From Hydrogenophaga sp. (GTDB lineage Bacteria > Pseudomonadota > Gammaproteobacteria > Burkholderiales > Burkholderiaceae_C), in the NCBI RefSeq assembly GCF_011772445.1, contig NZ_WVZN01000050.1:327-42447 (forward strand): 42,121 bases of DNA, read 5' to 3'. The translations under genes were made by a program, and so were the position numbers. The notes below the pieces were generated by a model that was given only the letters and a program-made list of their open reading frames with translations, searched no databases and was not told the DNA's origin. The stretch's first letter is position 1. Every line of letters begins with the position of its first letter. Below, piece after piece: positions 1 to 10,839 of the stretch.

Positions 1-2
1 TC

Positions 3-78
3 TGGAGCGGGAAACGAGGTTCGAACTCGCGACCTCAACCTTGGCAAGGTTGCGCTCTACCAACTGAGCTATTCCCGC
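3..78 (-). tRNA. glyT: tRNA-Gly (anticodon GCC)
   Basis: The minus strand folds as a 76-nt tRNA including an encoded CCA end. The 7-bp acceptor stem is GCGGGAA with TTCCCGC, the discriminator is U, and the T arm carries GTTCGAACC. The anticodon loop reads TTGCCAA between CAACC and GGTTG, giving anticodon GCC for glycine. It lies downstream of lon on the same strand, beyond a terminator-like hairpin, so it probably has its own promoter or is read through from lon. The gene symbol is generic. Confidence 0.97.
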
Positions 79-121
79 GTTATCTGCAGTTCTTGCGTTC
101 TGCAGAAGCTAGAAGTATAGC

Positions 122-158
122 GAAAAAATCGCCCCCTTTTCAAGGGCGCGCAATTTTT

Positions 159-160
<2 letters not shown>
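122..160 (-). terminator. Terminator-like hairpin at the lon stop codon
   Basis: An imperfect inverted repeat joins GAAAAAAT and ATTTTTTC arms with an inner GC-rich part (GCCCCCTT facing AAGGGCGC). Because the outer arms are A-rich and T-rich, it could work in both directions. It overlaps the lon stop codon at 159-161 and separates lon from tRNA-Gly. Confidence 0.6.
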
Positions 161-2591
<2,431 letters not shown>

Positions 2592-2600
2592 AGGGACCTT

Positions 2601-3866
2601 TCACGCCTGCTTGGCGGCCTCGCGGTACACCAGCAGCGGCGGCTTGTTTTCGTCAATGGTGGACTCGTCCACCACGACCTTTTCCACGTTGCTCAGGCCA
2701 GGCAGCTCGAACATGGTGTCGATGAGGGCGTTTTCAAGGATGGAGCGCAGGCCGCGCGCGCCCGTTTTGCGCGCCAGCGCCTTGCGCGCGATGGCCTTGA
2801 GCGCGGCGGGCCGCACCTCGAGCTCGGCGCCCTCCATCGACAGCAGCTTGGAGAACTGCTTGACGACGGCGTTGCGCGGCTGGGTGAGGATGTCGACCAG
2901 TGCGTCCTCGCTCAGCTCGGCCAGGGTGGCGATGACCGGCACGCGGCCCACCAGTTCGGGGATCAGGCCGAACTTGATCAGGTCCTCGGGCTCGACTTCC
3001 TTGAACACCTCGGTCAGGCTGCGCTGCTGCTTGCTGCGCACGGCGGCCGAGAAGCCGATGCCCGAGGCTTCGGTGCGGTTCTCGATGATCTTTTCCAGGC
3101 CCGCGAAGGCGCCACCGCAGATGAACAGGATGTTGGTCGTGTCGACCTGCAGGAACTCCTGCTGGGGGTGCTTGCGCCCACCCTGGGGCGGCACGCTGGC
3201 CATGGTGCCTTCCAGCATCTTGAGCAGCGCCTGCTGCACGCCCTCGCCGGACACGTCGCGGGTGATGGAGGGGTTGTCCGACTTGCGGGCGATCTTGTCG
3301 ATCTCGTCGATGTAGACGATGCCCCGCTGCGCGCGCTCGATGTCGTAGTTGCAGCTCTGCAGCAGCTTGACGATGATGTTCTCCACGTCCTCGCCCACGT
3401 AGCCGGCCTCGGTCAGCGTGGTGGCGTCGGCGATGGCGAAGGGCACGTCGAGGATGCGGGCCAGGGTCTGGGCCAGCAGCGTCTTGCCCGAGCCCGTCGG
3501 GCCGATGAGCAGGATATTGCTCTTGGCGAGTTCGACCTCGTCCTTGCGCGAGCCCTGCTTGTGGCGCAGGCGCTTGTAGTGGTTGTAGACGGCCACGGCC
3601 AGTGCGCGCTTGGCGGCTTCCTGGCCGATCACGTAGTTGTCGAGGTTGCCCTTGAGCTGCGCGGGCGTGGGCAGTTCGTCGCCCGAGGCTTTCACCGCCT
3701 CGATGCCAGGCAACTCGTCACGGATGATGTCGTTGCAGAGGTCGATGCACTCGTCGCAAATGAACACCGTGGGCCCGGCGATGAGCTTCTTCACCTCGTG
3801 CTGACTCTTGCCGCAGAACGAGCAATACAGCGCTTTTTCGCTGGAGGCGGCTTTCTTGTCGGCCAT
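2601..3866 (-). CDS. clpX: ClpX, ATPase subunit of the ClpXP protease
   Basis: This 421-residue AAA+ unfoldase recognises substrates and feeds them to ClpP. The N-terminal zinc-binding domain has Cys15, Cys18, Cys37 and Cys40 (CSFC ... CDEC). Walker A is [12 protein letters not shown] and Walker B is [11 protein letters not shown], followed by the sensor and arginine-finger regions. The ClpP-docking loop should be near [14 protein letters not shown], but I place it only from the family layout. It sits between clpP (108-nt gap containing a hairpin and a candidate promoter) and lon (9-nt gap). Length and order are typical for betaproteobacteria. Confidence 0.99.
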   Translation of the reverse strand: MADKKAASSEKALYCSFCGKSQHEVKKLIAGPTVFICDECIDLCNDIIRDELPGIEAVKASGDELPTPAQLKGNLDNYVIGQEAAKRALAVAVYNHYKRLRHKQGSRKDEVELAKSNILLIGPTGSGKTLLAQTLARILDVPFAIADATTLTEAGYVGEDVENIIVKLLQSCNYDIERAQRGIVYIDEIDKIARKSDNPSITRDVSGEGVQQALLKMLEGTMASVPPQGGRKHPQQEFLQVDTTNILFICGGAFAGLEKIIENRTEASGIGFSAAVRSKQQRSLTEVFKEVEPEDLIKFGLIPELVGRVPVIATLAELSEDALVDILTQPRNAVVKQFSKLLSMEGAELEVRPAALKAIARKALARKTGARGLRSILENALIDTMFELPGLSNVEKVVVDESTIDENKPPLLVYREAAKQA

Positions 3867-3895
3867 GGTTCGGTGTCAGGGAAAAACGGTGTTCA

Positions 3896-3923
3896 ATGAT
3901 AGTTCATGGTCCGACGGGGCCAA
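3896..3923 (-). promoter_or_regulatory. Candidate sigma-70 promoter for clpX-lon
   Basis: On the minus strand, TTGGCC (3918-3923) is followed after 16 nt by TATCAT (3896-3901), 30 nt before the clpX ATG. The -10 matches the consensus at five of six positions and the -35 at four of six. Its position just after the clpP-clpX hairpin would let clpX-lon be transcribed separately from clpP. Confidence 0.4.
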
Positions 3924-3931
3924 ATCCGCGA

Positions 3932-3965
3932 AAAGGGTGGCAAAAACCGCGCTTGGCCACCCTTT
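3932..3965 (-). terminator. Hairpin in the clpP-clpX gap
   Basis: A perfect 10-bp inverted repeat, AAAGGGTGGC and GCCACCCTTT, flanks a 14-nt loop. On the minus strand it ends in a short T-run (TTTT). It begins only 9 nt after the clpP stop, as a partial terminator or mRNA-stabilising 3' structure would. Confidence 0.55.
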
Positions 3966-3974
3966 CCGCCGGCT

Positions 3975-4592
3975 TCAAGCCGCGCTGGGGCGCTTGTCGA
4001 TGACCTTGTCGATCAGACCGTACTCGGCCGATTCGGCGGCCGAGAGGTAGTAGTCGCGCTCGGTGTCGCGCTCGATCTTCTCGAGCGGCTGGCCGGTGCG
4101 TTCGGCCAGGATCTTGTTGAGCTGCTCGCGGGTCTTGAGGATCTCGCGTGCGTGGATCTCGATTTCCGTGGCCTGGCCCTGGGTGCCGCCCAGAGGCTGG
4201 TGGATCATGACCTTGCTGTTGGGCAGGCTGAAACGCTTGCCCTTGGTGCCGGCAGCCAGCAGGAAGGCGCCCATGCTCGCGGCCATGCCCACGCACAGCG
4301 TGGAGACGTCGGGCTTGATGAAATTCATGGTGTCGAAGATCGCCATGCCGGCGCTGACCGAGCCACCGGGCGAGTTGATGTAGAACGAGATGTCCTTGTC
4401 GGGGTTCTCGCTCTCCAGGAACAGCAGCTGGGCGACGATCAGGTTGGCCGACTGGTCGTCGACCGGCCCGACCAGGAAGACCACGCGCTCCTTGAGCAGA
4501 CGCGAGTAGATGTCGTAGGCGCGCTCGCCGCGGCCCGACTGTTCGATGACCATGGGCACCATGCCCAGGCCTTGGATATCCATGACGCTCAT
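3975..4592 (-). CDS. clpP: ClpP, proteolytic subunit of the Clp protease
   Basis: This serine peptidase forms the tetradecameric chamber of ClpXP. The catalytic Ser lies in [11 protein letters not shown], the His in VMIHQPLGG, and the Asp in [11 protein letters not shown] chose the ATG at 4592 ([10 protein letters not shown], 205 residues) because a GGAG motif lies about 6 nt upstream and the length matches the family. An in-frame ATG at 4637 would add 15 residues with no family support. Downstream on the same strand are clpX and lon; upstream is tig with its own terminator. Confidence 0.98.
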   Translation of the reverse strand: MSVMDIQGLGMVPMVIEQSGRGERAYDIYSRLLKERVVFLVGPVDDQSANLIVAQLLFLESENPDKDISFYINSPGGSVSAGMAIFDTMNFIKPDVSTLCVGMAASMGAFLLAAGTKGKRFSLPNSKVMIHQPLGGTQGQATEIEIHAREILKTREQLNKILAERTGQPLEKIERDTERDYYLSAAESAEYGLIDKVIDKRPSAA

Positions 4593-4726
4593 GAGGGTCT
4601 CCGGGTGAGTCCGTACGGGTTCAAGACAATGGCCCAACTGTAACCAACCCCGAAGCCCACTTTTGGCGGTGGGGCCATGGCGCGGATCGGTCGGACGCTG
4701 GTGCCACAGATGGGGGGTCGGATGGC

Positions 4727-4760
4727 AAAAAAAAGAGGCGGATCGCTCCGCCCCCTCTTT
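4727..4760 (-). terminator. Intrinsic terminator after tig
   Basis: On the minus strand, a GGCGGA-GCGA-TCCGCC hairpin (4737-4752), extended by flanking GAGG/CCTC pairing, is followed by a run of eight T (4727-4734). It lies about 20 nt beyond the tig stop codon and separates tig from clpP. Confidence 0.85.
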
Positions 4761-4779
4761 CAGGATGCGTGGCGTCTGA

Positions 4780-6090
4780 TCAGGCCTGGGCCATCAGCTC
4801 GTCGAAGCTCACGGCCTTCTCGCTGACCTGTGCCTTGGACAGCACGAAGTCGGTGACGTTGTTCTCGATCACGATGGCCTCGACCTCGGCCAGGCGGCGG
4901 TTGTCCGACTGGTACCAGCGCACCACGTCGGCCGGCTTCTCGTAAGAGGCCGCGAGTTCGTCGATGTGGGCCTTGATCTGCTCGGGCTTGGCGTGCAGTT
5001 CGTTGACCTTCACCAGCTCGGCCACCACCAGGCCCAGGCGCACACGGCGCTCGGCCTGAGGGCGGAACAGCTCGTCGGGGATGGGGGCCTTGTCGGCGTC
5101 CTTGATGCCGCGCTGCTTCAGGTCGGCGCGGGCGCCTTCGACCAGGCGGTCCAGCTCGGCTTGGACCACGGACTTGGGCAGGTCCAGCTCGGCGACGCCC
5201 ACCAGGGCGTCCATCACGGCGGCCTTGTTGCGCCCCTGCAGGCGGAACTTGACCTCGCGCTCCAGGTTCTTGCGGATGTCGGCGCGCAAGCCGTCGACGC
5301 TGCCATCGGCCACGCCCAGCGACTTGGCCAGGGCCTCGTCCACGGCGGGCAGGTTGGCCTGCTCGATCTTCTTCACGGTGACGAGGAAGTCGGCGGTTTT
5401 GCCGGCCACATCCTTGCCGTGGTAGTCCTCGGGGAAGGCCAGCGGGAAGGTCTTGCTCTCGCCGCTCTTCATGCCGCGCACGGCGTCTTCGAACTCCTTG
5501 AGCATCTGGCCGTCGCCGACGATGAACTGGAAGGCCTCGGCCTTGCCGCCCTCGAAAGGCTCGCCATCGATCTTGCCTTCGAAGTCGATGGTGACGCGGT
5601 CGCCGTCCTGAGCGGCCTGGTCTTGCGCGCGCTGCGCGAAGGTGCGGCGCTGCTTGCGCAGGATGTCCAGCGTGCGGTCGATGGCGGCATCGTCCACCTC
5701 GGCGGAGAGCTTCTCGACCTTGGCGCTGGCGAGGTCGCCGATCTTGACCTCGGGGTAGACCTCGAACACCGCGTCGAAGGCCAGTTGGCCCTCGGGTGCG
5801 CCTTCCTTCTCCGTGATGCGCGGCTGGCCGGCCACGCGCAGTTGCGCTTCGTTGGCGGCGCTGGCGAAGGCCTCGCCGACCTTGTCGTTCATGACCTCGT
5901 AGTGCACCGAGTAGCCGTAGCGCTGGGCGACGACGTTCATCGGCACCTTGCCGGGACGGAAGCCGTCCATCTTGACGTCGCGCGCGATGCGCTTGAGGCG
6001 CGCGGCGACCTCGTTCTGGATCACGTCGGCGGGCAGCGTGAGCGTGATCTTGCGCTCGAGCTTCTCCAGGGTTTCAACGGTCACGGTCAT
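4780..6090 (-). CDS. tig: Trigger factor, ribosome-associated chaperone and prolyl isomerase
   Basis: This 436-residue chaperone binds nascent chains at the ribosome exit tunnel. The N-terminal ribosome-binding domain contains the signature region [17 protein letters not shown] (about residues 45-60). The central FKBP-like domain includes [20 protein letters not shown], and a helical C-terminal domain follows. The ATG at 6090 ([14 protein letters not shown]) is preceded by GGAG at a good distance. The open frame runs upstream into tRNA-Leu, so longer starts are rejected. It lies directly downstream of tRNA-Leu on the same strand, and clpP-clpX-lon follow in the conserved order. Confidence 0.99.
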   Translation of the reverse strand: MTVTVETLEKLERKITLTLPADVIQNEVAARLKRIARDVKMDGFRPGKVPMNVVAQRYGYSVHYEVMNDKVGEAFASAANEAQLRVAGQPRITEKEGAPEGQLAFDAVFEVYPEVKIGDLASAKVEKLSAEVDDAAIDRTLDILRKQRRTFAQRAQDQAAQDGDRVTIDFEGKIDGEPFEGGKAEAFQFIVGDGQMLKEFEDAVRGMKSGESKTFPLAFPEDYHGKDVAGKTADFLVTVKKIEQANLPAVDEALAKSLGVADGSVDGLRADIRKNLEREVKFRLQGRNKAAVMDALVGVAELDLPKSVVQAELDRLVEGARADLKQRGIKDADKAPIPDELFRPQAERRVRLGLVVAELVKVNELHAKPEQIKAHIDELAASYEKPADVVRWYQSDNRRLAEVEAIVIENNVTDFVLSKAQVSEKAVSFDELMAQA

Positions 6091-6154
6091 GGTGTTCTCC
6101 AAGGGAAGGCCGGCCGATCGGGCCGACGCGGGGCATAGCGGGGTTCCGTGGGGC

Positions 6155-6241
6155 TGGTGCGCGGGGGGGGACTCGAACCCCCACACCATTGCTGGCGTCA
6201 GGACCTAAACCTGGTGCGTCTACCAATTTCGCCACCCGCGC
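6155..6241 (-). tRNA. leuW: tRNA-Leu (anticodon UAG)
   Basis: The minus strand gives an 87-nt class II tRNA with encoded CCA. The acceptor stem is GCGCGGG with CCCGCGC, the D arm is GGCGAAATTGGTAGACGC, and the anticodon loop TTTAGGT lies between CCAGG and CCTG(A). There is a long variable arm and a T arm with GTTCGAGTC. Anticodon TAG decodes CUN leucine codons. It sits just upstream of tig. The symbol follows E. coli usage and is indicative only. Confidence 0.96.
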
Positions 6242-6311
6242 GCCGGGAGGGTGTCTGGCGCCGCCGGATTGAGGCCCGGCGGGGCGGGTAGCCCACTCAC
6301 GGAAACCCGCG

Positions 6312-6317
6312 ATTGTA
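6312..6317 (-). promoter_or_regulatory. Candidate -10 box for tRNA-Leu
   Basis: TACAAT on the minus strand lies about 70 nt upstream of the tRNA-Leu 5' end in an otherwise GC-rich gap. I see no convincing -35 box at 16-18 nt, so this is a partial promoter call. Confidence 0.35.
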
Positions 6318-6329
6318 GCTGTTGGATGG

Positions 6330-6354
6330 GGCCTGATCGGGCCGGAATCAGGCC
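6330..6354 (-). terminator. GC-rich hairpin at the racemase stop
   Basis: A perfect 8-bp inverted repeat, GGCCTGAT and ATCAGGCC with a 9-nt loop, overlaps the racemase stop codon at 6348-6350. There is no T-run, so termination is uncertain; a 3'-end protecting structure is equally possible. Confidence 0.35.
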
Positions 6355-7004
6355 GTCAGGTGCCGACGCAGCGCCCGGATGGCACTGCCCGGCGTGGTCA
6401 GCACCGGCAGGCCGGTGGCGGCCTGCACCGCCGGGGCCGAACGCGCCAGGCTGAACTGCGCCAGTGCGATGAGCGCGCAACCCTCGGCCTGCAGCCGCTT
6501 CGCCGCTTCAACGGCCAAGGCGTCGTGGCGTGTCGTGTCTCCCCCGTTCAAGGCCTCGAGAGCGCCCTCGGCCAGCGCGGTGCGCAATGGCACGCCGGCC
6601 GGAAACTCCGGTGGCATGGACCGCAGCGTGGGGCCGAAGGTCGCCAGCAAGCCGATGGGCCCGCCCAGCCGGGCGGCGTCGGCCACGGCCTCGTCCACCA
6701 TGGCCTCGTTGGGTTTGAGCACTGGCAGGTGCGGCCGGCGCGCCGCCGCGGCCTCGATGCAAGGCCCGAAGGCCGAGCAGGTGAACAGGATGCCCTGCGC
6801 GCCCGTGGACTCGGCGTAGGCCGTGAGCGTCTCGAAGCGGGCGTGCATGGCGGCGTCCAGTCCCCTGCCCTCGCGCGCGAGGTCGGCCGAGAGGCTGTCG
6901 TCGAGCAGGTTCATGCGGATGGCCTCGGGCCAGTCGCGCGCCATCGCTTCGTTGATGGGTGCGACCGAATGGGACAGCGCGTGGATCAGGGCGATGCGGG
7001 TCAT
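6348..7004 (-). CDS. Asp/Glu/hydantoin racemase family protein
   Basis: This 218-residue protein fits the aspartate/glutamate racemase superfamily, which uses two cysteines in mirrored lobes to invert an alpha carbon or to open maleate-like substrates. The first lobe shows ILFTCSAFGPCIEAAA with a candidate catalytic Cys. The second lobe has AEGCALIALAQFSLA, where a Cys is present but the usual 'Cys-Thr' spacing is not clear, so the exact reaction is unknown. I chose the ATG at 7004 (MTRIALIHAL); its start overlaps the stop of the upstream TRAP permease gene, which suggests translational coupling. Context suggests it acts on an amino or hydroxy acid imported by the transporter. Confidence 0.8.
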   Translation of the reverse strand: MTRIALIHALSHSVAPINEAMARDWPEAIRMNLLDDSLSADLAREGRGLDAAMHARFETLTAYAESTGAQGILFTCSAFGPCIEAAAARRPHLPVLKPNEAMVDEAVADAARLGGPIGLLATFGPTLRSMPPEFPAGVPLRTALAEGALEALNGGDTTRHDALAVEAAKRLQAEGCALIALAQFSLARSAPAVQAATGLPVLTTPGSAIRALRRHLTA

Positions 7005-9586
7005 CAGGCGACGGCGGGCTTCAAGCCCGGCTTCATGCGCCGGCCCTGGTTCCACCACACCAGCGCGACAAGCAGCAGCGCCGGCAGGTAGAACCAGTGC
7101 GGCGTCGGACGGTCGCTGGGCACCAGCACCTCCTTGACGTCCCAGCCCTGCTCGAAGCCGGACTTGGCCGCGCGCGAGCCGAACTTGATGGCGCCGATCT
7201 GCATCTGGTCGCCCAGGGGCATGAGCTGCAGGCCGGCGTCGGCCAGGCGCTTGCGGCCGTCATCACCCGCCTCGCCGAGCTGCACCGCCACCGTCTTGAC
7301 GACGTCGTCGCCTTCCAGTGTCAGGCCCTGGATCACCATGACCACGCGGTCGTTGGCCGGGCGGTCGCGCGCCACGTCGTACACCCGGGCCGGCGACACG
7401 CTCTGGTTGGGCGCGTAGAGGCGGTCCATGAAGGCGTCGGGGCGGAACAGCAGCACCACGGCGATGGCCAGCAGCACCGTTTCCCACCAGTGGTTCTTCA
7501 CGCGGAACCAGTTCATGGTGACGGCCGCGAATACCAGCGTGGCCAGCGTGCAGGCGGCGATCACACGGATCAGTTCGCCCCAGCCGTGCACGTCGATCAG
7601 CAGCAGTTGCGGATTGAAGATCCAGATGAAAGGCAGGATCACCGTGCGCAGCGCGTACACCGCGCCCTGTACGCCTGTCTTGATCGAGTCCTCGCCCGAG
7701 ATCGCCGCCGCCGCGAAGGTGGCTAGGCCCACGGGTGGCGTGATGTCTCCCATGATCCCGTAATAAAAGACGAACAGGTGCACCGCGATCAGGGGAATGA
7801 TCAGCCCGCTCTGCGCGCCCAGCTCCACCACCACGGGCGCCATCAGCGTGGCCACCAGCACGTAGTTGGCGGTGGTCGGCACGCCCAGGCCCAGCACCAG
7901 GCAGACAAAGGCGATGAACAGCAGCATGGCCATCACATTGCCTTGCGCCACGAACTCGACGAACTCGGTCATGCGCAGGCCCAGGCCGGTGAGCGTGATG
8001 GCGCCCACGATGACACCGGCCGTGGCCGTGGCCACGCCGATGCCGATCATGTTGCGCGAGCCGTCGGTGAAACCCTGCACCACCGAGTCCCAGCCGTCCT
8101 TCCAGGCACCGGAGGCCGGCACGCCGCGGAACAGCGCGATGAGCGGCTTTTGCGTGAGCATGAGCACCACCAGCGTGACCACGGCCCAGAAAGCGGACAG
8201 CGCGGGCGACATGACCTCGACCATCAGGCACCAGATCAGTACCGCGATGGGCAGGATGTAGTGCAAGCCGGCGCGCACCGTGGGCCAGGTCTGCAGCGGT
8301 TTCGGGTTTTCGATGTCAATGTCTTCGGGCAGGTCCTCGCTCTTGGCGGCCTGGTACACCGAGAACAGGTACAGCGCGAGCACCACGGCCGAGACCGCAT
8401 ACGAAGCGGCCGCGCCGAGCACCGCATTGATGCCCATGATGAGGTAGTAGATCGCACAGACCACGGCAATGCTGCCGCTGATGCCGATGAGGTTGCGCAG
8501 CACGCGGATGCGCCAGGGACGTTGCACGGCCTGAACGATGGGGTTCATGCCCAGTTTCAGTGCCTCCAGGTGCACGATATAGAGCAGGCCGATGTAGGAC
8601 AGCGTGGCCGGCAGGAAGGCGTGCTTGACGATTTCCGCGTAGGGGATGCCCACGTACTCGACCATCAGGAAGGCCGCGGCACCCATCACGGGCGGCATGA
8701 TCTGGCCGTTGACCGAGCTCATGGTCTCGATGGCGCCGGCCTTGACACCGCCGTAGCCCGCCTTCTTCATGAGCGGGATGGTGAAGATGCCGCCCGACAC
8801 CACGTTGGAGACCGAGCTGCCGGAAATCATGCCATTGAGCGCCGAGGACACCACGGCCACTTTGGCCGGGCCGCCGCGCAGGTGGCCCAGGGCCGCGAAA
8901 CTCACCTGCATCATGTAGTTGCCACCACCCGCGCGGTCGAGCAGCGCGCCGAACAGCACGTAGACGAAGATGGTGCCGGCCGACACGCCCAGGGCGATGC
9001 CGAAGACGCCTTCGGTGGTGAGCCACATGTGCGAGAGCAGGCGGTTGAGCGAGGCGCCCTTGTGCGCGAGCACCTCGGGCAGCCAGGGGCCGAGCATGCT
9101 GTAGGCGATGAAGATGAGCGCCAAGGCCGCCATGGGCCAGCCCACCGCGCGGCGCGTGGCCTCCAGCAGCAGCACCAGGCCGACGGTGGCCACCACGATG
9201 TCCATGGTGTTGGGCGTGCCGGGGCGCGTGGCCAGCTCGGCGTAGAACAGCATGAGGTAGGCCGCCGCGAAGGCGCCCGCCAGGGCCAGCACCCAGTCCG
9301 CGATCGGCACGTAGGCGCGCGGCGAGCGTTTGAAGGCCGGCCAGGCCATGAAAGCCAGGAACAGCGCGAAGGCCAGGTGGATGGCGCGCGCTTCGGTGTC
9401 GTTGAGGATGCCGAAGCCCAGCTCGAACGGCAGGGGCGACGCGTACCAGAACTGGAACAGCGCCCACAAAAGGGACACGGTGAAGATGATGCCGGCGGTG
9501 ATGCCGCTGGGCTTGCGGCCGCCGGTGTCGCTGTCGGCGACGAGCTGCTGCAAGGCTTCGGGCGCTTTTTCGATGTCGGTGCTCAT
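7004..9586 (-). CDS. TRAP transporter fused permease (DctQM type, TAXI system)
   Basis: This 860-residue inner-membrane protein fuses the small (4-TM) and large (12-TM) TRAP permease subunits. Many hydrophobic segments are visible, and motifs such as GMISGSSVSNVVSGGIFTIP and MGAAAFLMVEYVG are typical of the large subunit. The C-terminal tail of about 130 residues (from about VKTVAVQLGEAG) resembles the DUF3394 extension of TAXI-TRAP permeases. The ATG at 9586 (MSTDIEKAPEAL) is preferred; the upstream 39 codons cover a terminator. It is driven by a cation gradient with the receptor encoded upstream. The substrate is unknown; the neighbours favour amino or organic acids. Confidence 0.93.
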   Translation of the reverse strand: MSTDIEKAPEALQQLVADSDTGGRKPSGITAGIIFTVSLLWALFQFWYASPLPFELGFGILNDTEARAIHLAFALFLAFMAWPAFKRSPRAYVPIADWVLALAGAFAAAYLMLFYAELATRPGTPNTMDIVVATVGLVLLLEATRRAVGWPMAALALIFIAYSMLGPWLPEVLAHKGASLNRLLSHMWLTTEGVFGIALGVSAGTIFVYVLFGALLDRAGGGNYMMQVSFAALGHLRGGPAKVAVVSSALNGMISGSSVSNVVSGGIFTIPLMKKAGYGGVKAGAIETMSSVNGQIMPPVMGAAAFLMVEYVGIPYAEIVKHAFLPATLSYIGLLYIVHLEALKLGMNPIVQAVQRPWRIRVLRNLIGISGSIAVVCAIYYLIMGINAVLGAAASYAVSAVVLALYLFSVYQAAKSEDLPEDIDIENPKPLQTWPTVRAGLHYILPIAVLIWCLMVEVMSPALSAFWAVVTLVVLMLTQKPLIALFRGVPASGAWKDGWDSVVQGFTDGSRNMIGIGVATATAGVIVGAITLTGLGLRMTEFVEFVAQGNVMAMLLFIAFVCLVLGLGVPTTANYVLVATLMAPVVVELGAQSGLIIPLIAVHLFVFYYGIMGDITPPVGLATFAAAAISGEDSIKTGVQGAVYALRTVILPFIWIFNPQLLLIDVHGWGELIRVIAACTLATLVFAAVTMNWFRVKNHWWETVLLAIAVVLLFRPDAFMDRLYAPNQSVSPARVYDVARDRPANDRVVMVIQGLTLEGDDVVKTVAVQLGEAGDDGRKRLADAGLQLMPLGDQMQIGAIKFGSRAAKSGFEQGWDVKEVLVPSDRPTPHWFYLPALLLVALVWWNQGRRMKPGLKPAVA

Positions 9587-9627
9587 GGTGCGCGCTCCGG
9601 GAAAGAAAAAAGAAACGGGGATGGTCC

Positions 9628-9657
9628 AAAAAAAAATGGCGAAGCTCACTTCGCCAT
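9628..9657 (-). terminator. Intercistronic terminator between TAXI receptor and TRAP permease
   Basis: On the minus strand, an 8-bp perfect stem (ATGGCGAA with TTCGCCAT, 6-nt loop) runs straight into nine T. It lies after the receptor stop and 42 nt before the permease ATG, inside what is otherwise one transcription unit. Such a site would lower permease expression relative to the binding protein. Confidence 0.8.
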
Positions 9658-9704
9658 GTGTGAAGGGTCGGGGCCCGTTTCCATCAGGAAAGGGGCCCCT
9701 CACA

Positions 9705-10682
9705 TCACTTGATCCAGCCCTTTTCCTTGTAGAAGCGGGCCGCGCCCTCGTGCAGCGGCGCGCTCAGGCCGTCCTTGACCATGTTCTCGGCGCTCAGGTT
9801 GGCCAGGGCGGGGTGCAGCTTCTTGAACTCGTCGAAGTTGTCGAACACCGCCTTGACCACGGCGTAGACCGTGTCGGCCGGGGTTTTGCTGGACGCAACG
9901 ACCGTGGCCATCACACCGTAAGTGGTGGTGGGTTGCGGGTTGTTGGGGTACAGGCCGCCGGGCACGGTGACCTTGGCGTAGTAGGGCTTGTCGGCCACCA
10001 GCTTGTCCACGGCGGGGCCGGTCAACGACACCAGCTTGGCGCCGCAGGAGGTGGTCGGGTCCTGGATGTTGGCACTCGGGTGGCCCACGGCATAGAAGAA
10101 GCCATCGATCTTGCCGTCGCACAGCGCCGGCCCGTGCTCGTCGGCCTTCAGCTCGGAAGCCAGCGAGAAGTCGCCCATCTTCCAGCCCATGGCGCCCAGC
10201 AGTTCTTCCATGGAAGCGCGCGTGCCCGAACCCGGGTTGCCGACGTTGAAGCGCTTGCCCTTGAAGTCCTCGAACTTGGTGACGTTGGCCTCCTTGCGGG
10301 CCACCACAGTGAAGGGCTCTGGGTGCACGGCGAACACGGCGCGCAGGTCGCCCACGGCACCGCTGTCCTTGAACTGGCCAACGCCCTTGGTGGCGTTGAA
10401 CTGCACATCGGACTGGGTGAAGCCCATGTCGAGTTCGCCGGCCTTGATGGTGTTCACGTTGAAGACGGAGCCACCGGTGGATTCCACGGAGCAGCGGATG
10501 CCGTGCTTGGCGCGGTCCTTGTTCACCAAGCGGCAGATGGCGCCGCCCGCGGCGTAGTACACGCCGGTCACGCCACCGGTGCCGATGGTCATGAATTTCT
10601 GTTGGGCGAAGGCCGGCGCGGCGGGCGCCATCATCGCGGCCGATGCGGCCACGGCGCTGAGACAGGCGGTGAGTCTTTTCAT
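9705..10682 (-). CDS. TAXI-family TRAP transporter substrate-binding protein
   Basis: This 325-residue periplasmic receptor has a clear signal peptide ([20 protein letters not shown], cleavage after AFA). The mature start [20 protein letters not shown] is diagnostic for the TAXI family. Two invariant-looking stretches follow: [12 protein letters not shown] and [17 protein letters not shown], which contact ligand in family structures. The ATG at 10682 has GGAG about 7 nt upstream. It is the first gene of the unit with the fused permease and racemase. TAXI receptors bind small acids such as glutamate or related compounds; the ligand here is not predictable from sequence alone. Confidence 0.95.
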   Translation of the reverse strand: MKRLTACLSAVAASAAMMAPAAPAFAQQKFMTIGTGGVTGVYYAAGGAICRLVNKDRAKHGIRCSVESTGGSVFNVNTIKAGELDMGFTQSDVQFNATKGVGQFKDSGAVGDLRAVFAVHPEPFTVVARKEANVTKFEDFKGKRFNVGNPGSGTRASMEELLGAMGWKMGDFSLASELKADEHGPALCDGKIDGFFYAVGHPSANIQDPTTSCGAKLVSLTGPAVDKLVADKPYYAKVTVPGGLYPNNPQPTTTYGVMATVVASSKTPADTVYAVVKAVFDNFDEFKKLHPALANLSAENMVKDGLSAPLHEGAARFYKEKGWIK

Positions 10683-10839
10683 GGTGTTTCTCCTGCGGTT
10701 CACTGGTGGTTGTTGAAAGGCGTGATGCTCTTGTGGAACGGTCGCGCGCAGGCCGGGAATGCTAATGCAATCGCCCGGGTTGCCCCTGCCGCGACGGCAC
10801 CGGGTTTACCCCGGGCTGCCATGCAGAGCCGGCATGGCG

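Noticed and set aside
4593..4637. Longer ClpP start at 4637
   Set aside because: Adds 15 residues with no family match, while the ATG at 4592 has a good GGAG site.
6091..6189. Longer trigger factor start inside tRNA-Leu
   Set aside because: The extension overlaps a well-formed tRNA and does not match the family N terminus.
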